From: Wohlfahrtiimonas chitiniclastica DSM 18708
Lineage (GTDB): Bacteria; Pseudomonadota; Gammaproteobacteria; Cardiobacteriales; Wohlfahrtiimonadaceae
DNA: 64,000 nt
Direction of reading: 5' to 3'
Assembly (NCBI RefSeq): GCF_000375345.1
Contig: NZ_AQXD01000002.1
Location: forward strand, 229,505 to 293,504
Shown here: positions 35,521 to 43,544 of the stretch, one piece after another
Numbering within the stretch: position 1 is the first letter of the stretch
Layout: every line of letters starts with the position of its first letter
Notes under the pieces: generated by a model
What the model saw: the letters and a program-made list of their open reading frames with translations, nothing else
The model's database searches: none
What the model was told of the DNA's origin: nothing
Program-made: the position numbers and the translations under genes

Positions 35521-36279
35521 TTAAGTAAAATAGACGCAAATGCGTTGATCGTTGATTAACTGTATCGGAATTTCCATGTCGTAGATGTCTTTAAGGACAT
35601 GGGAATCGATGATTCTCCCTGTTTCTCCCTCATGCACGAGTGCGCCGTTTTTGAGGGCTATAATGTGATCGGAATAACACGATGCGAAGTTGATGTCATG
35701 AATCACCACCACAATCGTTTTATTCTTCTCGCGCACTAATTTTTGTAGCACCTGCATGATCTCCACAGAGTGCTTCATGTCTAAGTTGTTTAAGGGTTCA
35801 TCTAAAAAGATGATGTCCGTATTTTGTGCCACCACCATCGCGATGAAAGCGCATTGGCGCTGTCCGCCACTGAGTTCCGCGATGTGTTTATCCTGTAAAT
35901 GGGCAAGCCCCATATATTCAATGGCTTGATCAATATAATGCTGATCCTCTGCCGTCAAGCGCCCTTTGCTGTAGGGAAAGCGCCCAAATGCCACCAATTC
36001 ACGCACTGTAATGCGAAGGTTGATGTGGTTGGCTTGCTTTAAAATGGAGATTTTTTGTGCCAATTGATCGGGCTGCCATGTGTGGATTTCGCGGCCATCG
36101 ATATAGATTTCACCTTGATCCGGCTTAAATAAGCGGCTCATCATGCCAAGCAATGTACTTTTACCGGCACCATTTGGGCCAATGAGGGAGGTGACTTTGC
36201 CTTCAGGAATCGTGATGGAGACATTGTCCACCACTTTGCGTTGCCCAAAGGATTTAGAAACATTATTGACCACTACCAT
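35521..36279 (-). CDS. Siderophore ABC transporter ATP-binding protein
   Basis: 252-residue ATPase of the FecE/FepC type. Walker A GPNGAGKST is near residue 34, the signature LSGGQRQ near residue 134, Walker B IIFLDEP near residue 154, and the switch histidine in VVVIHD near residue 190. Its start overlaps the end of the upstream permease gene by 7 bases, showing operon organisation. Confidence 0.95.
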   Translation of the reverse strand: MVVVNNVSKSFGQRKVVDNVSITIPEGKVTSLIGPNGAGKSTLLGMMSRLFKPDQGEIYIDGREIHTWQPDQLAQKISILKQANHINLRITVRELVAFGRFPYSKGRLTAEDQHYIDQAIEYMGLAHLQDKHIAELSGGQRQCAFIAMVVAQNTDIIFLDEPLNNLDMKHSVEIMQVLQKLVREKNKTIVVVIHDINFASCYSDHIIALKNGALVHEGETGRIIDSHVLKDIYDMEIPIQLINDQRICVYFT

Positions 36280-37220
36280 TTTTGATTCTCCCGCAGTAAT
36301 AAATACATGAAGTAAAGGCCGCCGATGAAGTTGATGATCACACTTAAAGTGGTGGAGAAGGTGAAAAAGCGTTCCACCAAAAGCTGGCCAAAGGCTAGGG
36401 CACAGATGCTCACAAGCACTGAACCGATCAAGAGGACTGAGTGTTTATAGGTTTTAAAAATCTCATAGGTGAGGTTTGCCACCAATAATCCCAAAAATGT
36501 GATGGGACCAATGAGCGCGGTGGAAACCGCCGTGAGGATTGCCACTACAATTAAGCTAGTACGCACAACTTTTGCATAATCAATGCCAAGATTCACGGCT
36601 TGATCACGCCCAAGGCTCAATACATCAAGGTATTTGATGATGGGGAAATAACCTGCCATCACCACGCCAATGATGCCCACAGACCACCACAACAGTTTGA
36701 CTTGAACGTTATTAAAGCTTGCAAACATCTTGTCTTGCACGATTAAAAATTCATTGGGATCAATCAGCACCTGCATGAAGGTGGATAAGCTTTGGAACAG
36801 CGCACCTAAAATGATGCCCACCAATAATAAAAAGTAGACGGATTTACCATTTTTCAGCATCACTCTAAAGAGCAAAACAGCAAAGCCCACTAAAATGGCA
36901 ATCGAGATGAAAAAGAGCCATTGATTGCCAAGGAGCGTGTAGTTTTTACTGCCCAGTAAAAAGATGAGCAAGGTTTGCACCAAAAGATAGAGCCAATCGA
37001 GCCCAATGATGCTTGGGGTCAGAATTCGATTGTGGGTCACCGTTTGGAAAATCACAGTGGAGATGGCAATCGCACTGCCAGCAACCACCATTGCCGCGAT
37101 TTTAAAACCGCGTTTAGGCAGTGAATAGCTCCAGTTAGCACCGAGCTTATAAAAGAGGAAGAGCAGAATGCTCAGCAGCGTCAGACCGAGCAGAATGAAT
37201 ATTTTGGTGCGATGACTCAT
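36273..37220 (-). CDS. Siderophore ABC transporter permease (FecCD family), second
   Basis: 315-residue inner-membrane permease with about eight to ten helices. FecCD family features include GLDWLYLLVQTLL, DQAVNLGIDYAKV (coupling region for the ATPase) and FLGLLVANLTYEIFKTYKH, corresponding to the conserved GL(I/V)xP stretch, though here the usual Pro is replaced by Ala. It overlaps both neighbours by a few bases. Gene order permease-permease-ATPase-binding protein equals ceuBCDE of Campylobacter and yclNOPQ of Bacillus. Confidence 0.92.
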   Translation of the reverse strand: MSHRTKIFILLGLTLLSILLFLFYKLGANWSYSLPKRGFKIAAMVVAGSAIAISTVIFQTVTHNRILTPSIIGLDWLYLLVQTLLIFLLGSKNYTLLGNQWLFFISIAILVGFAVLLFRVMLKNGKSVYFLLLVGIILGALFQSLSTFMQVLIDPNEFLIVQDKMFASFNNVQVKLLWWSVGIIGVVMAGYFPIIKYLDVLSLGRDQAVNLGIDYAKVVRTSLIVVAILTAVSTALIGPITFLGLLVANLTYEIFKTYKHSVLLIGSVLVSICALAFGQLLVERFFTFSTTLSVIINFIGGLYFMYLLLRENQKW

Positions 37221-38173
37221 GTGTTTGCAGCCTTTTTAAAGAGTAACCAGACAAATAGGGTGCTGCCCAAAATACCAATGGTGACGCTGATGGGAATTTC
37301 GTATGGATGAATGATGATGCGCCCAACAATGTCACACACAAGCACAATGATGGCGCCCACAAGTGCTGTGTAGGGCAGCGTGATGCGCACATTGTCACCT
37401 TTATAGAGCGACACAATGTTTGGCACAATGAGCCCAATGAAGGGAATCATGCCCACTGTGAGAATGACGCATGCAGTGATCATCGCCACAATCGCCAATC
37501 CAATGTTCACCACTTGATGGTATTTGAGCCCTAAATTTTTGGCAAAATCTTCCCCTAAGCCTGCGATGGCAAATTGATTGGCATAAAGATACGCCACAAT
37601 CATTAAGGGAATGGAAACATACATGAGCTCATAGCGCCCACTCATCACCATGGAAAAATCGCCAAGCAGCCATGAGGAGATGTTTTGAATGAGGTCATAT
37701 TTATAGGCGATGAAAGTTGAGATTGAGCTGATGATCCCGCCAAACATTAAGCCCACTAAGGGGACAAACACCGCATCCTTATAGCGGATGTGGTTTAAAA
37801 TTTTCATGAAAATAAAGGTGCCCGCTAAGGAAAAGGCAAAGGCAAGGAGCATTTTGACAATCGGGCTTGAGCTGGCAAAGAGTAAAAGTGCCACTAAAAT
37901 CCCCAATTTTGCGGATTCTAACGTGCCTGCGGTGGTTGGAGAAACAAAGGCATTTTGACTCAGCTTTTGCATGATCAAACCTGCAATGCTTAGACTTGCC
38001 CCCGCGATTAAAATGGTCACCAAGCGCGGCACACGGCTCACAAAAATGGTTTGCAATTGAATCTCTGTGAGGTTCAGTGTGAGAACATCACGCACAGAGA
38101 TGTTCAAGACGCCCACAAACAGTGAGATCACAGAGAGGATGATTAAAATGAGAAAAAGATGGCGTTTTCTCAT
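37217..38173 (-). CDS. Siderophore ABC transporter permease (FecCD family), first
   Basis: 318-residue inner-membrane permease, first gene of the import operon. It shows RVPRLVTILIAGASLSIAGLIMQ near residue 48, the coupling region DFAKNLGLKYHQV near residue 195 and the conserved FIGLIVPNIV near residue 240. It overlaps the second permease by 4 bases. A Fur-like box lies about 40 bases upstream of its start, consistent with iron control. Confidence 0.94.
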   Translation of the reverse strand: MRKRHLFLILIILSVISLFVGVLNISVRDVLTLNLTEIQLQTIFVSRVPRLVTILIAGASLSIAGLIMQKLSQNAFVSPTTAGTLESAKLGILVALLLFASSSPIVKMLLAFAFSLAGTFIFMKILNHIRYKDAVFVPLVGLMFGGIISSISTFIAYKYDLIQNISSWLLGDFSMVMSGRYELMYVSIPLMIVAYLYANQFAIAGLGEDFAKNLGLKYHQVVNIGLAIVAMITACVILTVGMIPFIGLIVPNIVSLYKGDNVRITLPYTALVGAIIVLVCDIVGRIIIHPYEIPISVTIGILGSTLFVWLLFKKAANT

Positions 38174-38213
38174 GGTTAGTAATAGCCCTTCATAAATGCA
38201 ATTAATGCTCGAA

Positions 38214-38228
38214 TGATAATGATTGTAT
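38214..38228. promoter_or_regulatory. Candidate Fur box of the siderophore import operon
   Basis: TGATAAT-G-ATTGTAT fits the 7-1-7 Fur model with a perfect left half and 4 of 7 matches in the right half. It lies 41-55 bases before the first permease start, in the expected promoter zone of an iron-uptake operon. The inference rests on the match and on gene function together. Confidence 0.6.
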
Positions 38229-38418
38229 TTTACATGATATTTAACCTTTTCATAGTAAGGGCAGGAAAAATGGTGGGATTACATGTATAATGTTTGTTCA
38301 ATTTTTTGTGCAGATTTCATCAATTAATTGAATTGATTGGCATTATAAGGATTTTAAATCTGCGCACTGTTTAGGCAACTGATGTAGAATGTTCGCCACT
38401 TTTATGAAAGATTAATCT

Positions 38419-39273
38419 ATGGAAAATAAAGAGACATTCGCGCCGTGGGCCATTGGCGTGTTTTTATTGGCAGTGCTGACGGTGCAATCTGGCGCTGTAT
38501 TGGCCAAAAAATTATTTGAATTGGTGGGGCCAGAAGGTGCAACCTCCATGCGTTTAGGCTTTGCAGCTTTGATGCTTTTGGTGGTGTTTCGTCCTTGGCG
38601 CATCAATTTTAAAAAAGGCAATTTAAAACACTTTTTAGTCTATGGCGTGGCACTTGGGGCGATGAACTTCTTTTTCTATCGTGCCTTAAAAGAGATTCCG
38701 ATCGGCATTGCCGTTGCCATTGAATTTGTGGGGCCATTGTCTGTGGCGCTGATTTACTCGCGCCGCCCGATAGATTTTATCTGGATTTTATTGGCGGTTG
38801 TGGGGTTATTATTGCTCTTACCGATTGGTCAAGAGGTGCACAATGTGAACTTTAAAGGTGTGATTTATGCATTGATCGCAGGTTTTTGGTGGGCGGTTTA
38901 TATTATTTATGGCCGCAAAGTGGGTAAAGCGTATGGCATTCCGATTGTATCGGCCGGGATGATTGTGGGTGCGTTGATTTTTGCGCCGATTGGCATCATC
39001 ACAGAAGGTGCGAATTTACTCAACCCCACCATTTTAGGTTTAGGATTATTGGTGGCGTTGTTATCCTCTGCCATTCCTTTTGCGTTAGAACTCATTGCGA
39101 TGACGCACATTCCTGCAAAAACTTACGGAACCCTCAGCAGTATGGAGCCTGCCGTTGGCGCAATTTTTGGCATTGTCTTTTTAAGTGAGTATCTGTTGCC
39201 CATTCAATGGATTGCCCTCAGTGCCATCATTTGTGCATCGCTTGGGGCGACTTTAACGGCGCGCGGAAAATAG
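38419..39273 (+). CDS. RhtA-like EamA/DMT-family exporter
   Basis: Predicted inner-membrane exporter of amino acids or related metabolites, 284 residues with ten hydrophobic helices in two EamA repeats. Sequence patterns such as QSGAVLAKKLFELVGPEGATSMRLG, FFFYRALKEIPIGIAVAIEFVGPL and YGTLSSMEPAVGAIFG resemble the threonine/homoserine exporter RhtA. Substrate is inferred from similarity only. It is divergent from the siderophore operon; the 245-base gap contains a TATAAT at 38286-38291 without a good -35. Confidence 0.88.
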   Translation: MENKETFAPWAIGVFLLAVLTVQSGAVLAKKLFELVGPEGATSMRLGFAALMLLVVFRPWRINFKKGNLKHFLVYGVALGAMNFFFYRALKEIPIGIAVAIEFVGPLSVALIYSRRPIDFIWILLAVVGLLLLLPIGQEVHNVNFKGVIYALIAGFWWAVYIIYGRKVGKAYGIPIVSAGMIVGALIFAPIGIITEGANLLNPTILGLGLLVALLSSAIPFALELIAMTHIPAKTYGTLSSMEPAVGAIFGIVFLSEYLLPIQWIALSAIICASLGATLTARGK

Positions 39274-39293
39274 TGGATATCACTTGACCAAAG

Positions 39294-39340
39294 GGTAGTG
39301 CAACGCTAACATATCTATGTGTTCCACTACCAAAATTTTT
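39294..39340 (+). terminator. Possible terminator hairpin after the RhtA-like gene
   Basis: GGTAGTG (39294-39300) pairs with CACTACC (39325-39331), with an inner ACAT/ATGT stem, followed by AAAATTTTT. The T tract is offset by four A, so activity is uncertain; it could instead be a leader structure for the SMR genes. Confidence 0.4.
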
Positions 39341-39473
39341 ATGCCTGTCATATATCATATAGATAACACCTCACATTTCTTAACATCTCATTTTTTACTG
39401 CTACTTTATTAGCGTCTCTATCTACTCAGCGTTGTCAATTTTTTAATTACACATTTTAGATAGAGGAATTCTT

Positions 39474-39821
39474 ATGAACAATAAAGCTTGGTTTTATGTC
39501 GGGCTCACAAGCGTTTTTGAGCTGATTTGGCTTTATGGATTTAATCGCGCGGATGCTCCGTGGGAATGGGCACTGGTTGTGCTGTTCATCTTTATGGACT
39601 TAAACTTTTTAGCCAAAGCGTGTCAATATTTAGCCGCCGGAACCGTGTATGCTGTATTTGCTGCAGTCGGCACCATCGGTACCATTTTAATGGACACCTT
39701 CTTATTAGAACAAACCATCTCCACCGCTATGATGGTGTGCATGGGTCTCATTTTGCTCGGCGTGCTTGGCTTGAATTTATCTGATCCTTCAGTAGATGAA
39801 GAGGAGGAAAATCATGGCTAA
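39474..39821 (+). CDS. Small multidrug resistance (SMR) family protein, first of a pair
   Basis: 115-residue, four-helix membrane protein. The essential membrane-embedded Glu lies in TSVFELIWLYGF near residue 16, and helix 3-4 motifs are AGTVYAVFAAVGTIGTIL and MVCMGLILLGVLGL. Its tail is acidic (DEEEENHG). With the overlapping next gene it resembles paired SMR systems such as YkkCD or EbrAB, which work as heterodimers and export guanidinium or cationic compounds. AGAGGAA precedes the start. Confidence 0.9.
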   Translation: MNNKAWFYVGLTSVFELIWLYGFNRADAPWEWALVVLFIFMDLNFLAKACQYLAAGTVYAVFAAVGTIGTILMDTFLLEQTISTAMMVCMGLILLGVLGLNLSDPSVDEEEENHG

Positions 39822-40149
39822 TTACGGCACTTGGATCGGCTGGGGTTTGGTGACTTTAGCCGTGGCTGCAGAGATGGTGGGTATTTTTGGCTTAAGCTTA
39901 TACACTCGCAAAAAAAATCTCATCAATCGTTTATTGTATTTTGGGGGTTTAGCGGCATCATTTGTGGCGCTCTATTACTCGTTTCATTATTTGCCGGTGA
40001 GCATTGCTTACACGGTATTGACAGGGATCGGGACGGCAGCAGCTGTTGTGATCAACATCATGTTTTTTAATGAATCTAAAGACATTAAACGCATCATCAG
40101 TTTAGCTTTCATCATCGCAGGTGTCTGCGGTTTGAAATTCTTAAGCTGA
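39814..40149 (+). CDS. Small multidrug resistance (SMR) family protein, second of a pair
   Basis: 111-residue partner with the key Glu in LAVAAEMVGIFGLSLYTRK near residue 18 and VSIAYTVLTGIGTAAAVVI in helix 3. The start is ATG 39814, preceded by GAGGAGG inside the end of the first gene; the genes overlap by 8 bases. Charge distribution differs from the first protein, with a basic loop after helix 1, which fits opposite membrane orientation of the two subunits. A terminator follows. Confidence 0.9.
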   Translation: MANYGTWIGWGLVTLAVAAEMVGIFGLSLYTRKKNLINRLLYFGGLAASFVALYYSFHYLPVSIAYTVLTGIGTAAAVVINIMFFNESKDIKRIISLAFIIAGVCGLKFLS

Positions 40150-40154
40150 TGCAT

Positions 40155-40179
40155 AACCTCGGGCAACCGGGGTTTTTTT
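40155..40179 (+). terminator. Rho-independent terminator after the SMR pair
   Basis: AACCTCGG / CCGGGGTT stem (one G-T pair) closed by a GCAA tetraloop and followed by seven T. Confidence 0.88.
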
Positions 40180-40228
40180 ATGGCCTCAGTTTGTGCCATA
40201 ATCAAGGCTCAATCAATAAGGAGAGATC

Positions 40229-40549
40229 ATGGTTAAGCACATTGTGTTGGTTCGTTTTAAAAAAGAGACATCTCAAGCGGCGATTCGTGCCATTTTTGAG
40301 AAAATCCGTGCCTTAGAGTCTGTATTGCCCACCATGCAATCATTTGATTATGGTTTATATAATGGGGCAGAGGCACGTTATAAAGGTTTTGATTATGCGT
40401 TTTATATGACGTTTAACAATGCTCAAGAACGTGATGAATATTTAGTGCACCCTGAGCATGTGAAAGTTGGGACAGAACTTCGCAGCATGTTAGATCCTCA
40501 AGGCAGTGAGTCATTTTTTGCCTTTGATTATGATACGGATCTGTTGTAA
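40229..40549 (+). CDS. Dabb (stress-responsive alpha/beta barrel) domain protein
   Basis: 106-residue protein of the dimeric alpha-beta barrel family: it starts MVKHIVLVRFK and has the conserved histidine and YLVHPEHVKV near residue 72. Members act in diverse roles, often as small enzymes or stress proteins; no reaction can be assigned. AAGGAGAG precedes the ATG. It stands alone between two terminators. Confidence 0.88.
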   Translation: MVKHIVLVRFKKETSQAAIRAIFEKIRALESVLPTMQSFDYGLYNGAEARYKGFDYAFYMTFNNAQERDEYLVHPEHVKVGTELRSMLDPQGSESFFAFDYDTDLL

Positions 40550-40562
40550 CCATTGACGCATT

Positions 40563-40591
40563 AAAAAAGCCATCCTATTGATGGCTTTTTT
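40563..40591. terminator. Bidirectional terminator between the Dabb gene and the AbgT gene
   Basis: 12-bp stem AAAAAAGCCATC / GATGGCTTTTTT with a five-base loop; T runs on both strands serve both convergent genes. Confidence 0.93.
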
Positions 40592-40605
40592 ATTGGTTGA
40601 TTTCG

Positions 40606-42105
40606 TTAGCCTGCCGATGGGGAGAAGTAAATGGCAGAACCAGGGCCCACAGGAATACCAAACACAAACACCCAAATACAGAACACAACGATCCATGCAG
40701 TTAAAAACACCACAGAATATGGCACCATCATGGCTAAGATTGTGCCAATGCCGGCATCTTTCTTATATTTAATCGCGAGCGCAACAATTAAACCAAAGTA
40801 GCTCATCATCGGCGTGATGATGTTCGTGGCAGAATCCCCAATGCGATAGGCCGCTTGAATGGTTTCAGGGGCATAACCTGCCAGCATCAACATTGGCACA
40901 AAGATTGGTGCTGTCACTGCCCATTGTGCGGAGGCAGAGCTCATCATTAAATTGATGAAACCACAGATCAAAATAAAGCAGATGAATAGCACCATACTAT
41001 TGATTTCAATGCTTGTGATGAAGTTTGCACCATGCACCACGATGATTTGCCCAAGATTCGTCCAGTTAAAGAAGGCGATGAATTGTGCGGCAAAAAATAC
41101 GATCACCAAATAGAGCCCAAGAGTGCTCATCGAGCCACTCATGGCATTGACGATGTCACGATCATTCTTAAAGCTTTTCACAATAAAGCCATACACAATG
41201 CCGGGGATGGCAAAGAAGAAGAAAATGAAGATCACAATGGATTGAAAAAACGGTGAGTTTGCGATCGCGCCAGTGGTTTGATTACGTAAAATACCATCTG
41301 CAGGCACCACCATGAATGCTACGATGATGGCTAAAATCATAAAGGTAATCCCTGCCCAAAAGAGCCCTTTTTTCTCAATGGGCGTCACTTCAGCCGATGA
41401 GGCAATCATGTTCTCTTCATCGCTCATGTCTGCGTGATTGTAAGGACCTAATTGTGGTTCAACGATTTTTTCTGTCACAAACCAGCCTAAAAAAGTCACC
41501 ACAAAGGTACTGAATGCCATGAAATACCAGTTCGCTTCAGCGCCCACAATGTAGGTAGGATCAATGATGCGCGCCGCTTCTTGCGTGATGCCTGAGAGCA
41601 AAGGATCGACGGTGCCAAGTAATAAATTGGCAGAATAACCGCCCGATACGCCAGCAAATGCAGCAGCTAAACCTGCCAATGGATTGCGGCCAAGCGAATG
41701 GAAAATAACAGCGGCTAAGGGAATTAAAACAACGTAACCCAATTCACCTGCAGTATTTGACATCACACCTGCAAACACGACGGCAGCGGTTGTGAATTTA
41801 GGTGGCGCTTTTAAGACGATTAAACGCATGGCAGAGGAGAATAAACCGGCGCGATCGGCAATCCCGACACCCAGCATTGCAACCAATACAGTGCCAAGAG
41901 GCGCAAAGCTTGTGAAGTTTGTGACGACATTTGAGAGAATCTTACGGATGCCATCGGCATCGAGTAAGTTCACGGCACGAATGATGCCATCAGGCGCGCG
42001 GCCTTTTGCACCTTCAGGGCGCGGATCCGCAACGCTCAGCCCAAAGTAATCACCAATGGCTGATGCCACTAAAAGCATGGTAATGAGAATGGCAAAGAGC
42101 ACCAC
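40606..42105 (-). CDS. AbgT-family transporter, N-terminus lacking a normal start codon
   Basis: Predicted inner-membrane transporter of the AbgT (p-aminobenzoyl-glutamate or antimetabolite) family; about 12 helices. Family features include TSFAPLGTVLVAMLGVGIADR, GVSGGYSANLLLGTVDPLLSGIT, ANWYFM and GDSATNIITPMM. From GTG 42105 the product is 499 residues. The same frame, however, continues upstream with FSSYEWLGNALPHP, which matches the normal AbgT N-terminus, until TAA at 42148-42150, and contains no ATG, GTG or TTG. No Shine-Dalgarno sequence precedes the GTG. Either the gene has lost its start or it uses an unusual one; the rest of the frame is intact. Confidence 0.82.
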   Translation of the reverse strand: MVLFAILITMLLVASAIGDYFGLSVADPRPEGAKGRAPDGIIRAVNLLDADGIRKILSNVVTNFTSFAPLGTVLVAMLGVGIADRAGLFSSAMRLIVLKAPPKFTTAAVVFAGVMSNTAGELGYVVLIPLAAVIFHSLGRNPLAGLAAAFAGVSGGYSANLLLGTVDPLLSGITQEAARIIDPTYIVGAEANWYFMAFSTFVVTFLGWFVTEKIVEPQLGPYNHADMSDEENMIASSAEVTPIEKKGLFWAGITFMILAIIVAFMVVPADGILRNQTTGAIANSPFFQSIVIFIFFFFAIPGIVYGFIVKSFKNDRDIVNAMSGSMSTLGLYLVIVFFAAQFIAFFNWTNLGQIIVVHGANFITSIEINSMVLFICFILICGFINLMMSSASAQWAVTAPIFVPMLMLAGYAPETIQAAYRIGDSATNIITPMMSYFGLIVALAIKYKKDAGIGTILAMMVPYSVVFLTAWIVVFCIWVFVFGIPVGPGSAIYFSPSAG

Positions 42106-42193
42106 AGGGTGGGGCAGTGCATTGCCGAGCCACTCATAAGATGAGAATTAATTTTAATGAGATTTTGTTCAATGTTTTTATAAAACAGACAAA

Positions 42194-42220
42194 ATAAATC
42201 CCGATCAAGTCGGGATTTAT
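42194..42220 (-). terminator. Terminator after dnaJ
   Basis: 11-bp stem ATAAATCCCGA / TCGGGATTTAT with a five-base loop; on the minus strand it continues into TTTATTTTGTC. It separates dnaJ from the AbgT gene. Confidence 0.85.
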
Positions 42221-42242
42221 CGTCATCTTTTAAAAAGGTTCA

Positions 42243-43409
42243 CTATTTTTTTTTAAGATTGTCTAAAAAATCTTTGACGCGGTCAATGAAGCCTTTTTCT
42301 TGTGGATTGTGTTTTTCCCCAAGGGTTTCGCCAAATTGTTTGAGAATCTCTTTTTGTTCTGTGGTTAATTTCACAGGTGTTTCAATGTTCACAGTGCAGA
42401 GCAAATCGCCTTGATATTCACCGCGGATAGAACGCACACCTTTACCGCGTAAACGGAACACACGGCCGGTTTGTGTTTCTGCCGGAATCTTAAGATTCAC
42501 GCGGCCATCAAGCGTTGGCACTTCAATCTCGCCGCCTAAAGATGCCGTCACAAAGCTGATCGGCACTGTGCAGTGAAGGTTTTGACCTTCGCGCTTAAAG
42601 ATTGGGTGTGGACGCACATTGATTTGTACGTATAAATCCCCATTTGGCCCGCCATTAACGCCTGCTTCGCCTTTACCTTCTAAGCGAATGTTGTTGCCGG
42701 TATCAACGCCCGCTGGAATTTTAACTTCCAAAGTTTGCGTTTTGTATTCACTGCCAGAGCCGTTACATTTTTTACATGGATTTTTAATGATTTTACCGCG
42801 GCCATGACACGTTGGGCAGGGCTGCTGAACGGAGAAAAATCCTTGTGACATGCGCACTTGACCTGCACCATGACAGGTGTCACAAGTTGTGACGCTCGTG
42901 CCAGGTTCTGCGCCTGTGCCATCACAATGATCACAGGTGCTGCGAATGTTGGTTTTGATGCGGGCATTGGTACCAAAGACAGCTTCTTCTAAAGAGATGT
43001 CTAATTGATACGCCACATCCTCGCCACGATACGCGCGCGGACCTGAACTTCTACGGCCGCCACCGCTGCTACCAAAGATGTCGCCAAACATATCACCAAA
43101 GATGTCGCTAAAGTCAGCATTGCCACCTTGACCGCCAAACCCTCCAAAGCCGCCACCAAAACCACCGGCGCCACCTTGGCCATTGACAGCATCATGACCA
43201 TATTGATCATACATGCGGCGTTTTTCTTCATTCGATAAAATTTCATAAGCGGCTTGCACTTCTTTAAATTGCTTTTCCGCTTCTTCTTCCTTCCCGATGT
43301 TTTTGTCAGGATGATACTTGCTCGCCATGCGACGATAGGCTTTTTTGATCTCATCTTGAGAGGCCGTTTTTGCGACGCCTAACACTTCATAATAATCGCG
43401 TTGTGCCAT
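42243..43409 (-). CDS. dnaJ: Chaperone DnaJ (Hsp40)
   Basis: Co-chaperone that stimulates the DnaK ATPase and binds unfolded proteins. The 388-residue protein has the J domain with HPD in [10 protein letters not shown] near residue 32, a Gly/Phe-rich region (about 75-115), four CxxCxGxG zinc repeats ([32 protein letters not shown]) near residues 145-205 and the C-terminal substrate-binding domains. It follows dnaK after 135 bases containing a hairpin. Confidence 0.98.
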   Translation of the reverse strand: MAQRDYYEVLGVAKTASQDEIKKAYRRMASKYHPDKNIGKEEEAEKQFKEVQAAYEILSNEEKRRMYDQYGHDAVNGQGGAGGFGGGFGGFGGQGGNADFSDIFGDMFGDIFGSSGGGRRSSGPRAYRGEDVAYQLDISLEEAVFGTNARIKTNIRSTCDHCDGTGAEPGTSVTTCDTCHGAGQVRMSQGFFSVQQPCPTCHGRGKIIKNPCKKCNGSGSEYKTQTLEVKIPAGVDTGNNIRLEGKGEAGVNGGPNGDLYVQINVRPHPIFKREGQNLHCTVPISFVTASLGGEIEVPTLDGRVNLKIPAETQTGRVFRLRGKGVRSIRGEYQGDLLCTVNIETPVKLTTEQKEILKQFGETLGEKHNPQEKGFIDRVKDFLDNLKKK

Positions 43410-43499
43410 AATGTTTTAACTTCCTTGTGCTCAGAAACTCATCATTTTTCAATAATCAATCATTACGGAAAAATCAGGGGTTTCAGTGGTTTAAATAGC

Positions 43500-43523
43500 G
43501 CAATATCCCCGAAGGGATATTGC
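43500..43523 (-). terminator. Hairpin in the dnaK-dnaJ gap
   Basis: Perfect 10-bp stem GCAATATCCC / GGGATATTGC around CGAA (TTCG on the minus strand). There is no T run behind it, so it is more likely an mRNA-stability or attenuation element lowering dnaJ relative to dnaK than a full terminator. Confidence 0.6.
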
Positions 43524-43544
43524 TTGAGTTTGATGTTACATCAA

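Noticed and set aside
39274..39473. Possible guanidine riboswitch before the SMR pair
   Set aside because: No mini-ykkC ACGR hairpin loops, no ykkC core and no guanidine-III pseudoknot pattern could be seen; only a plain hairpin followed by T.
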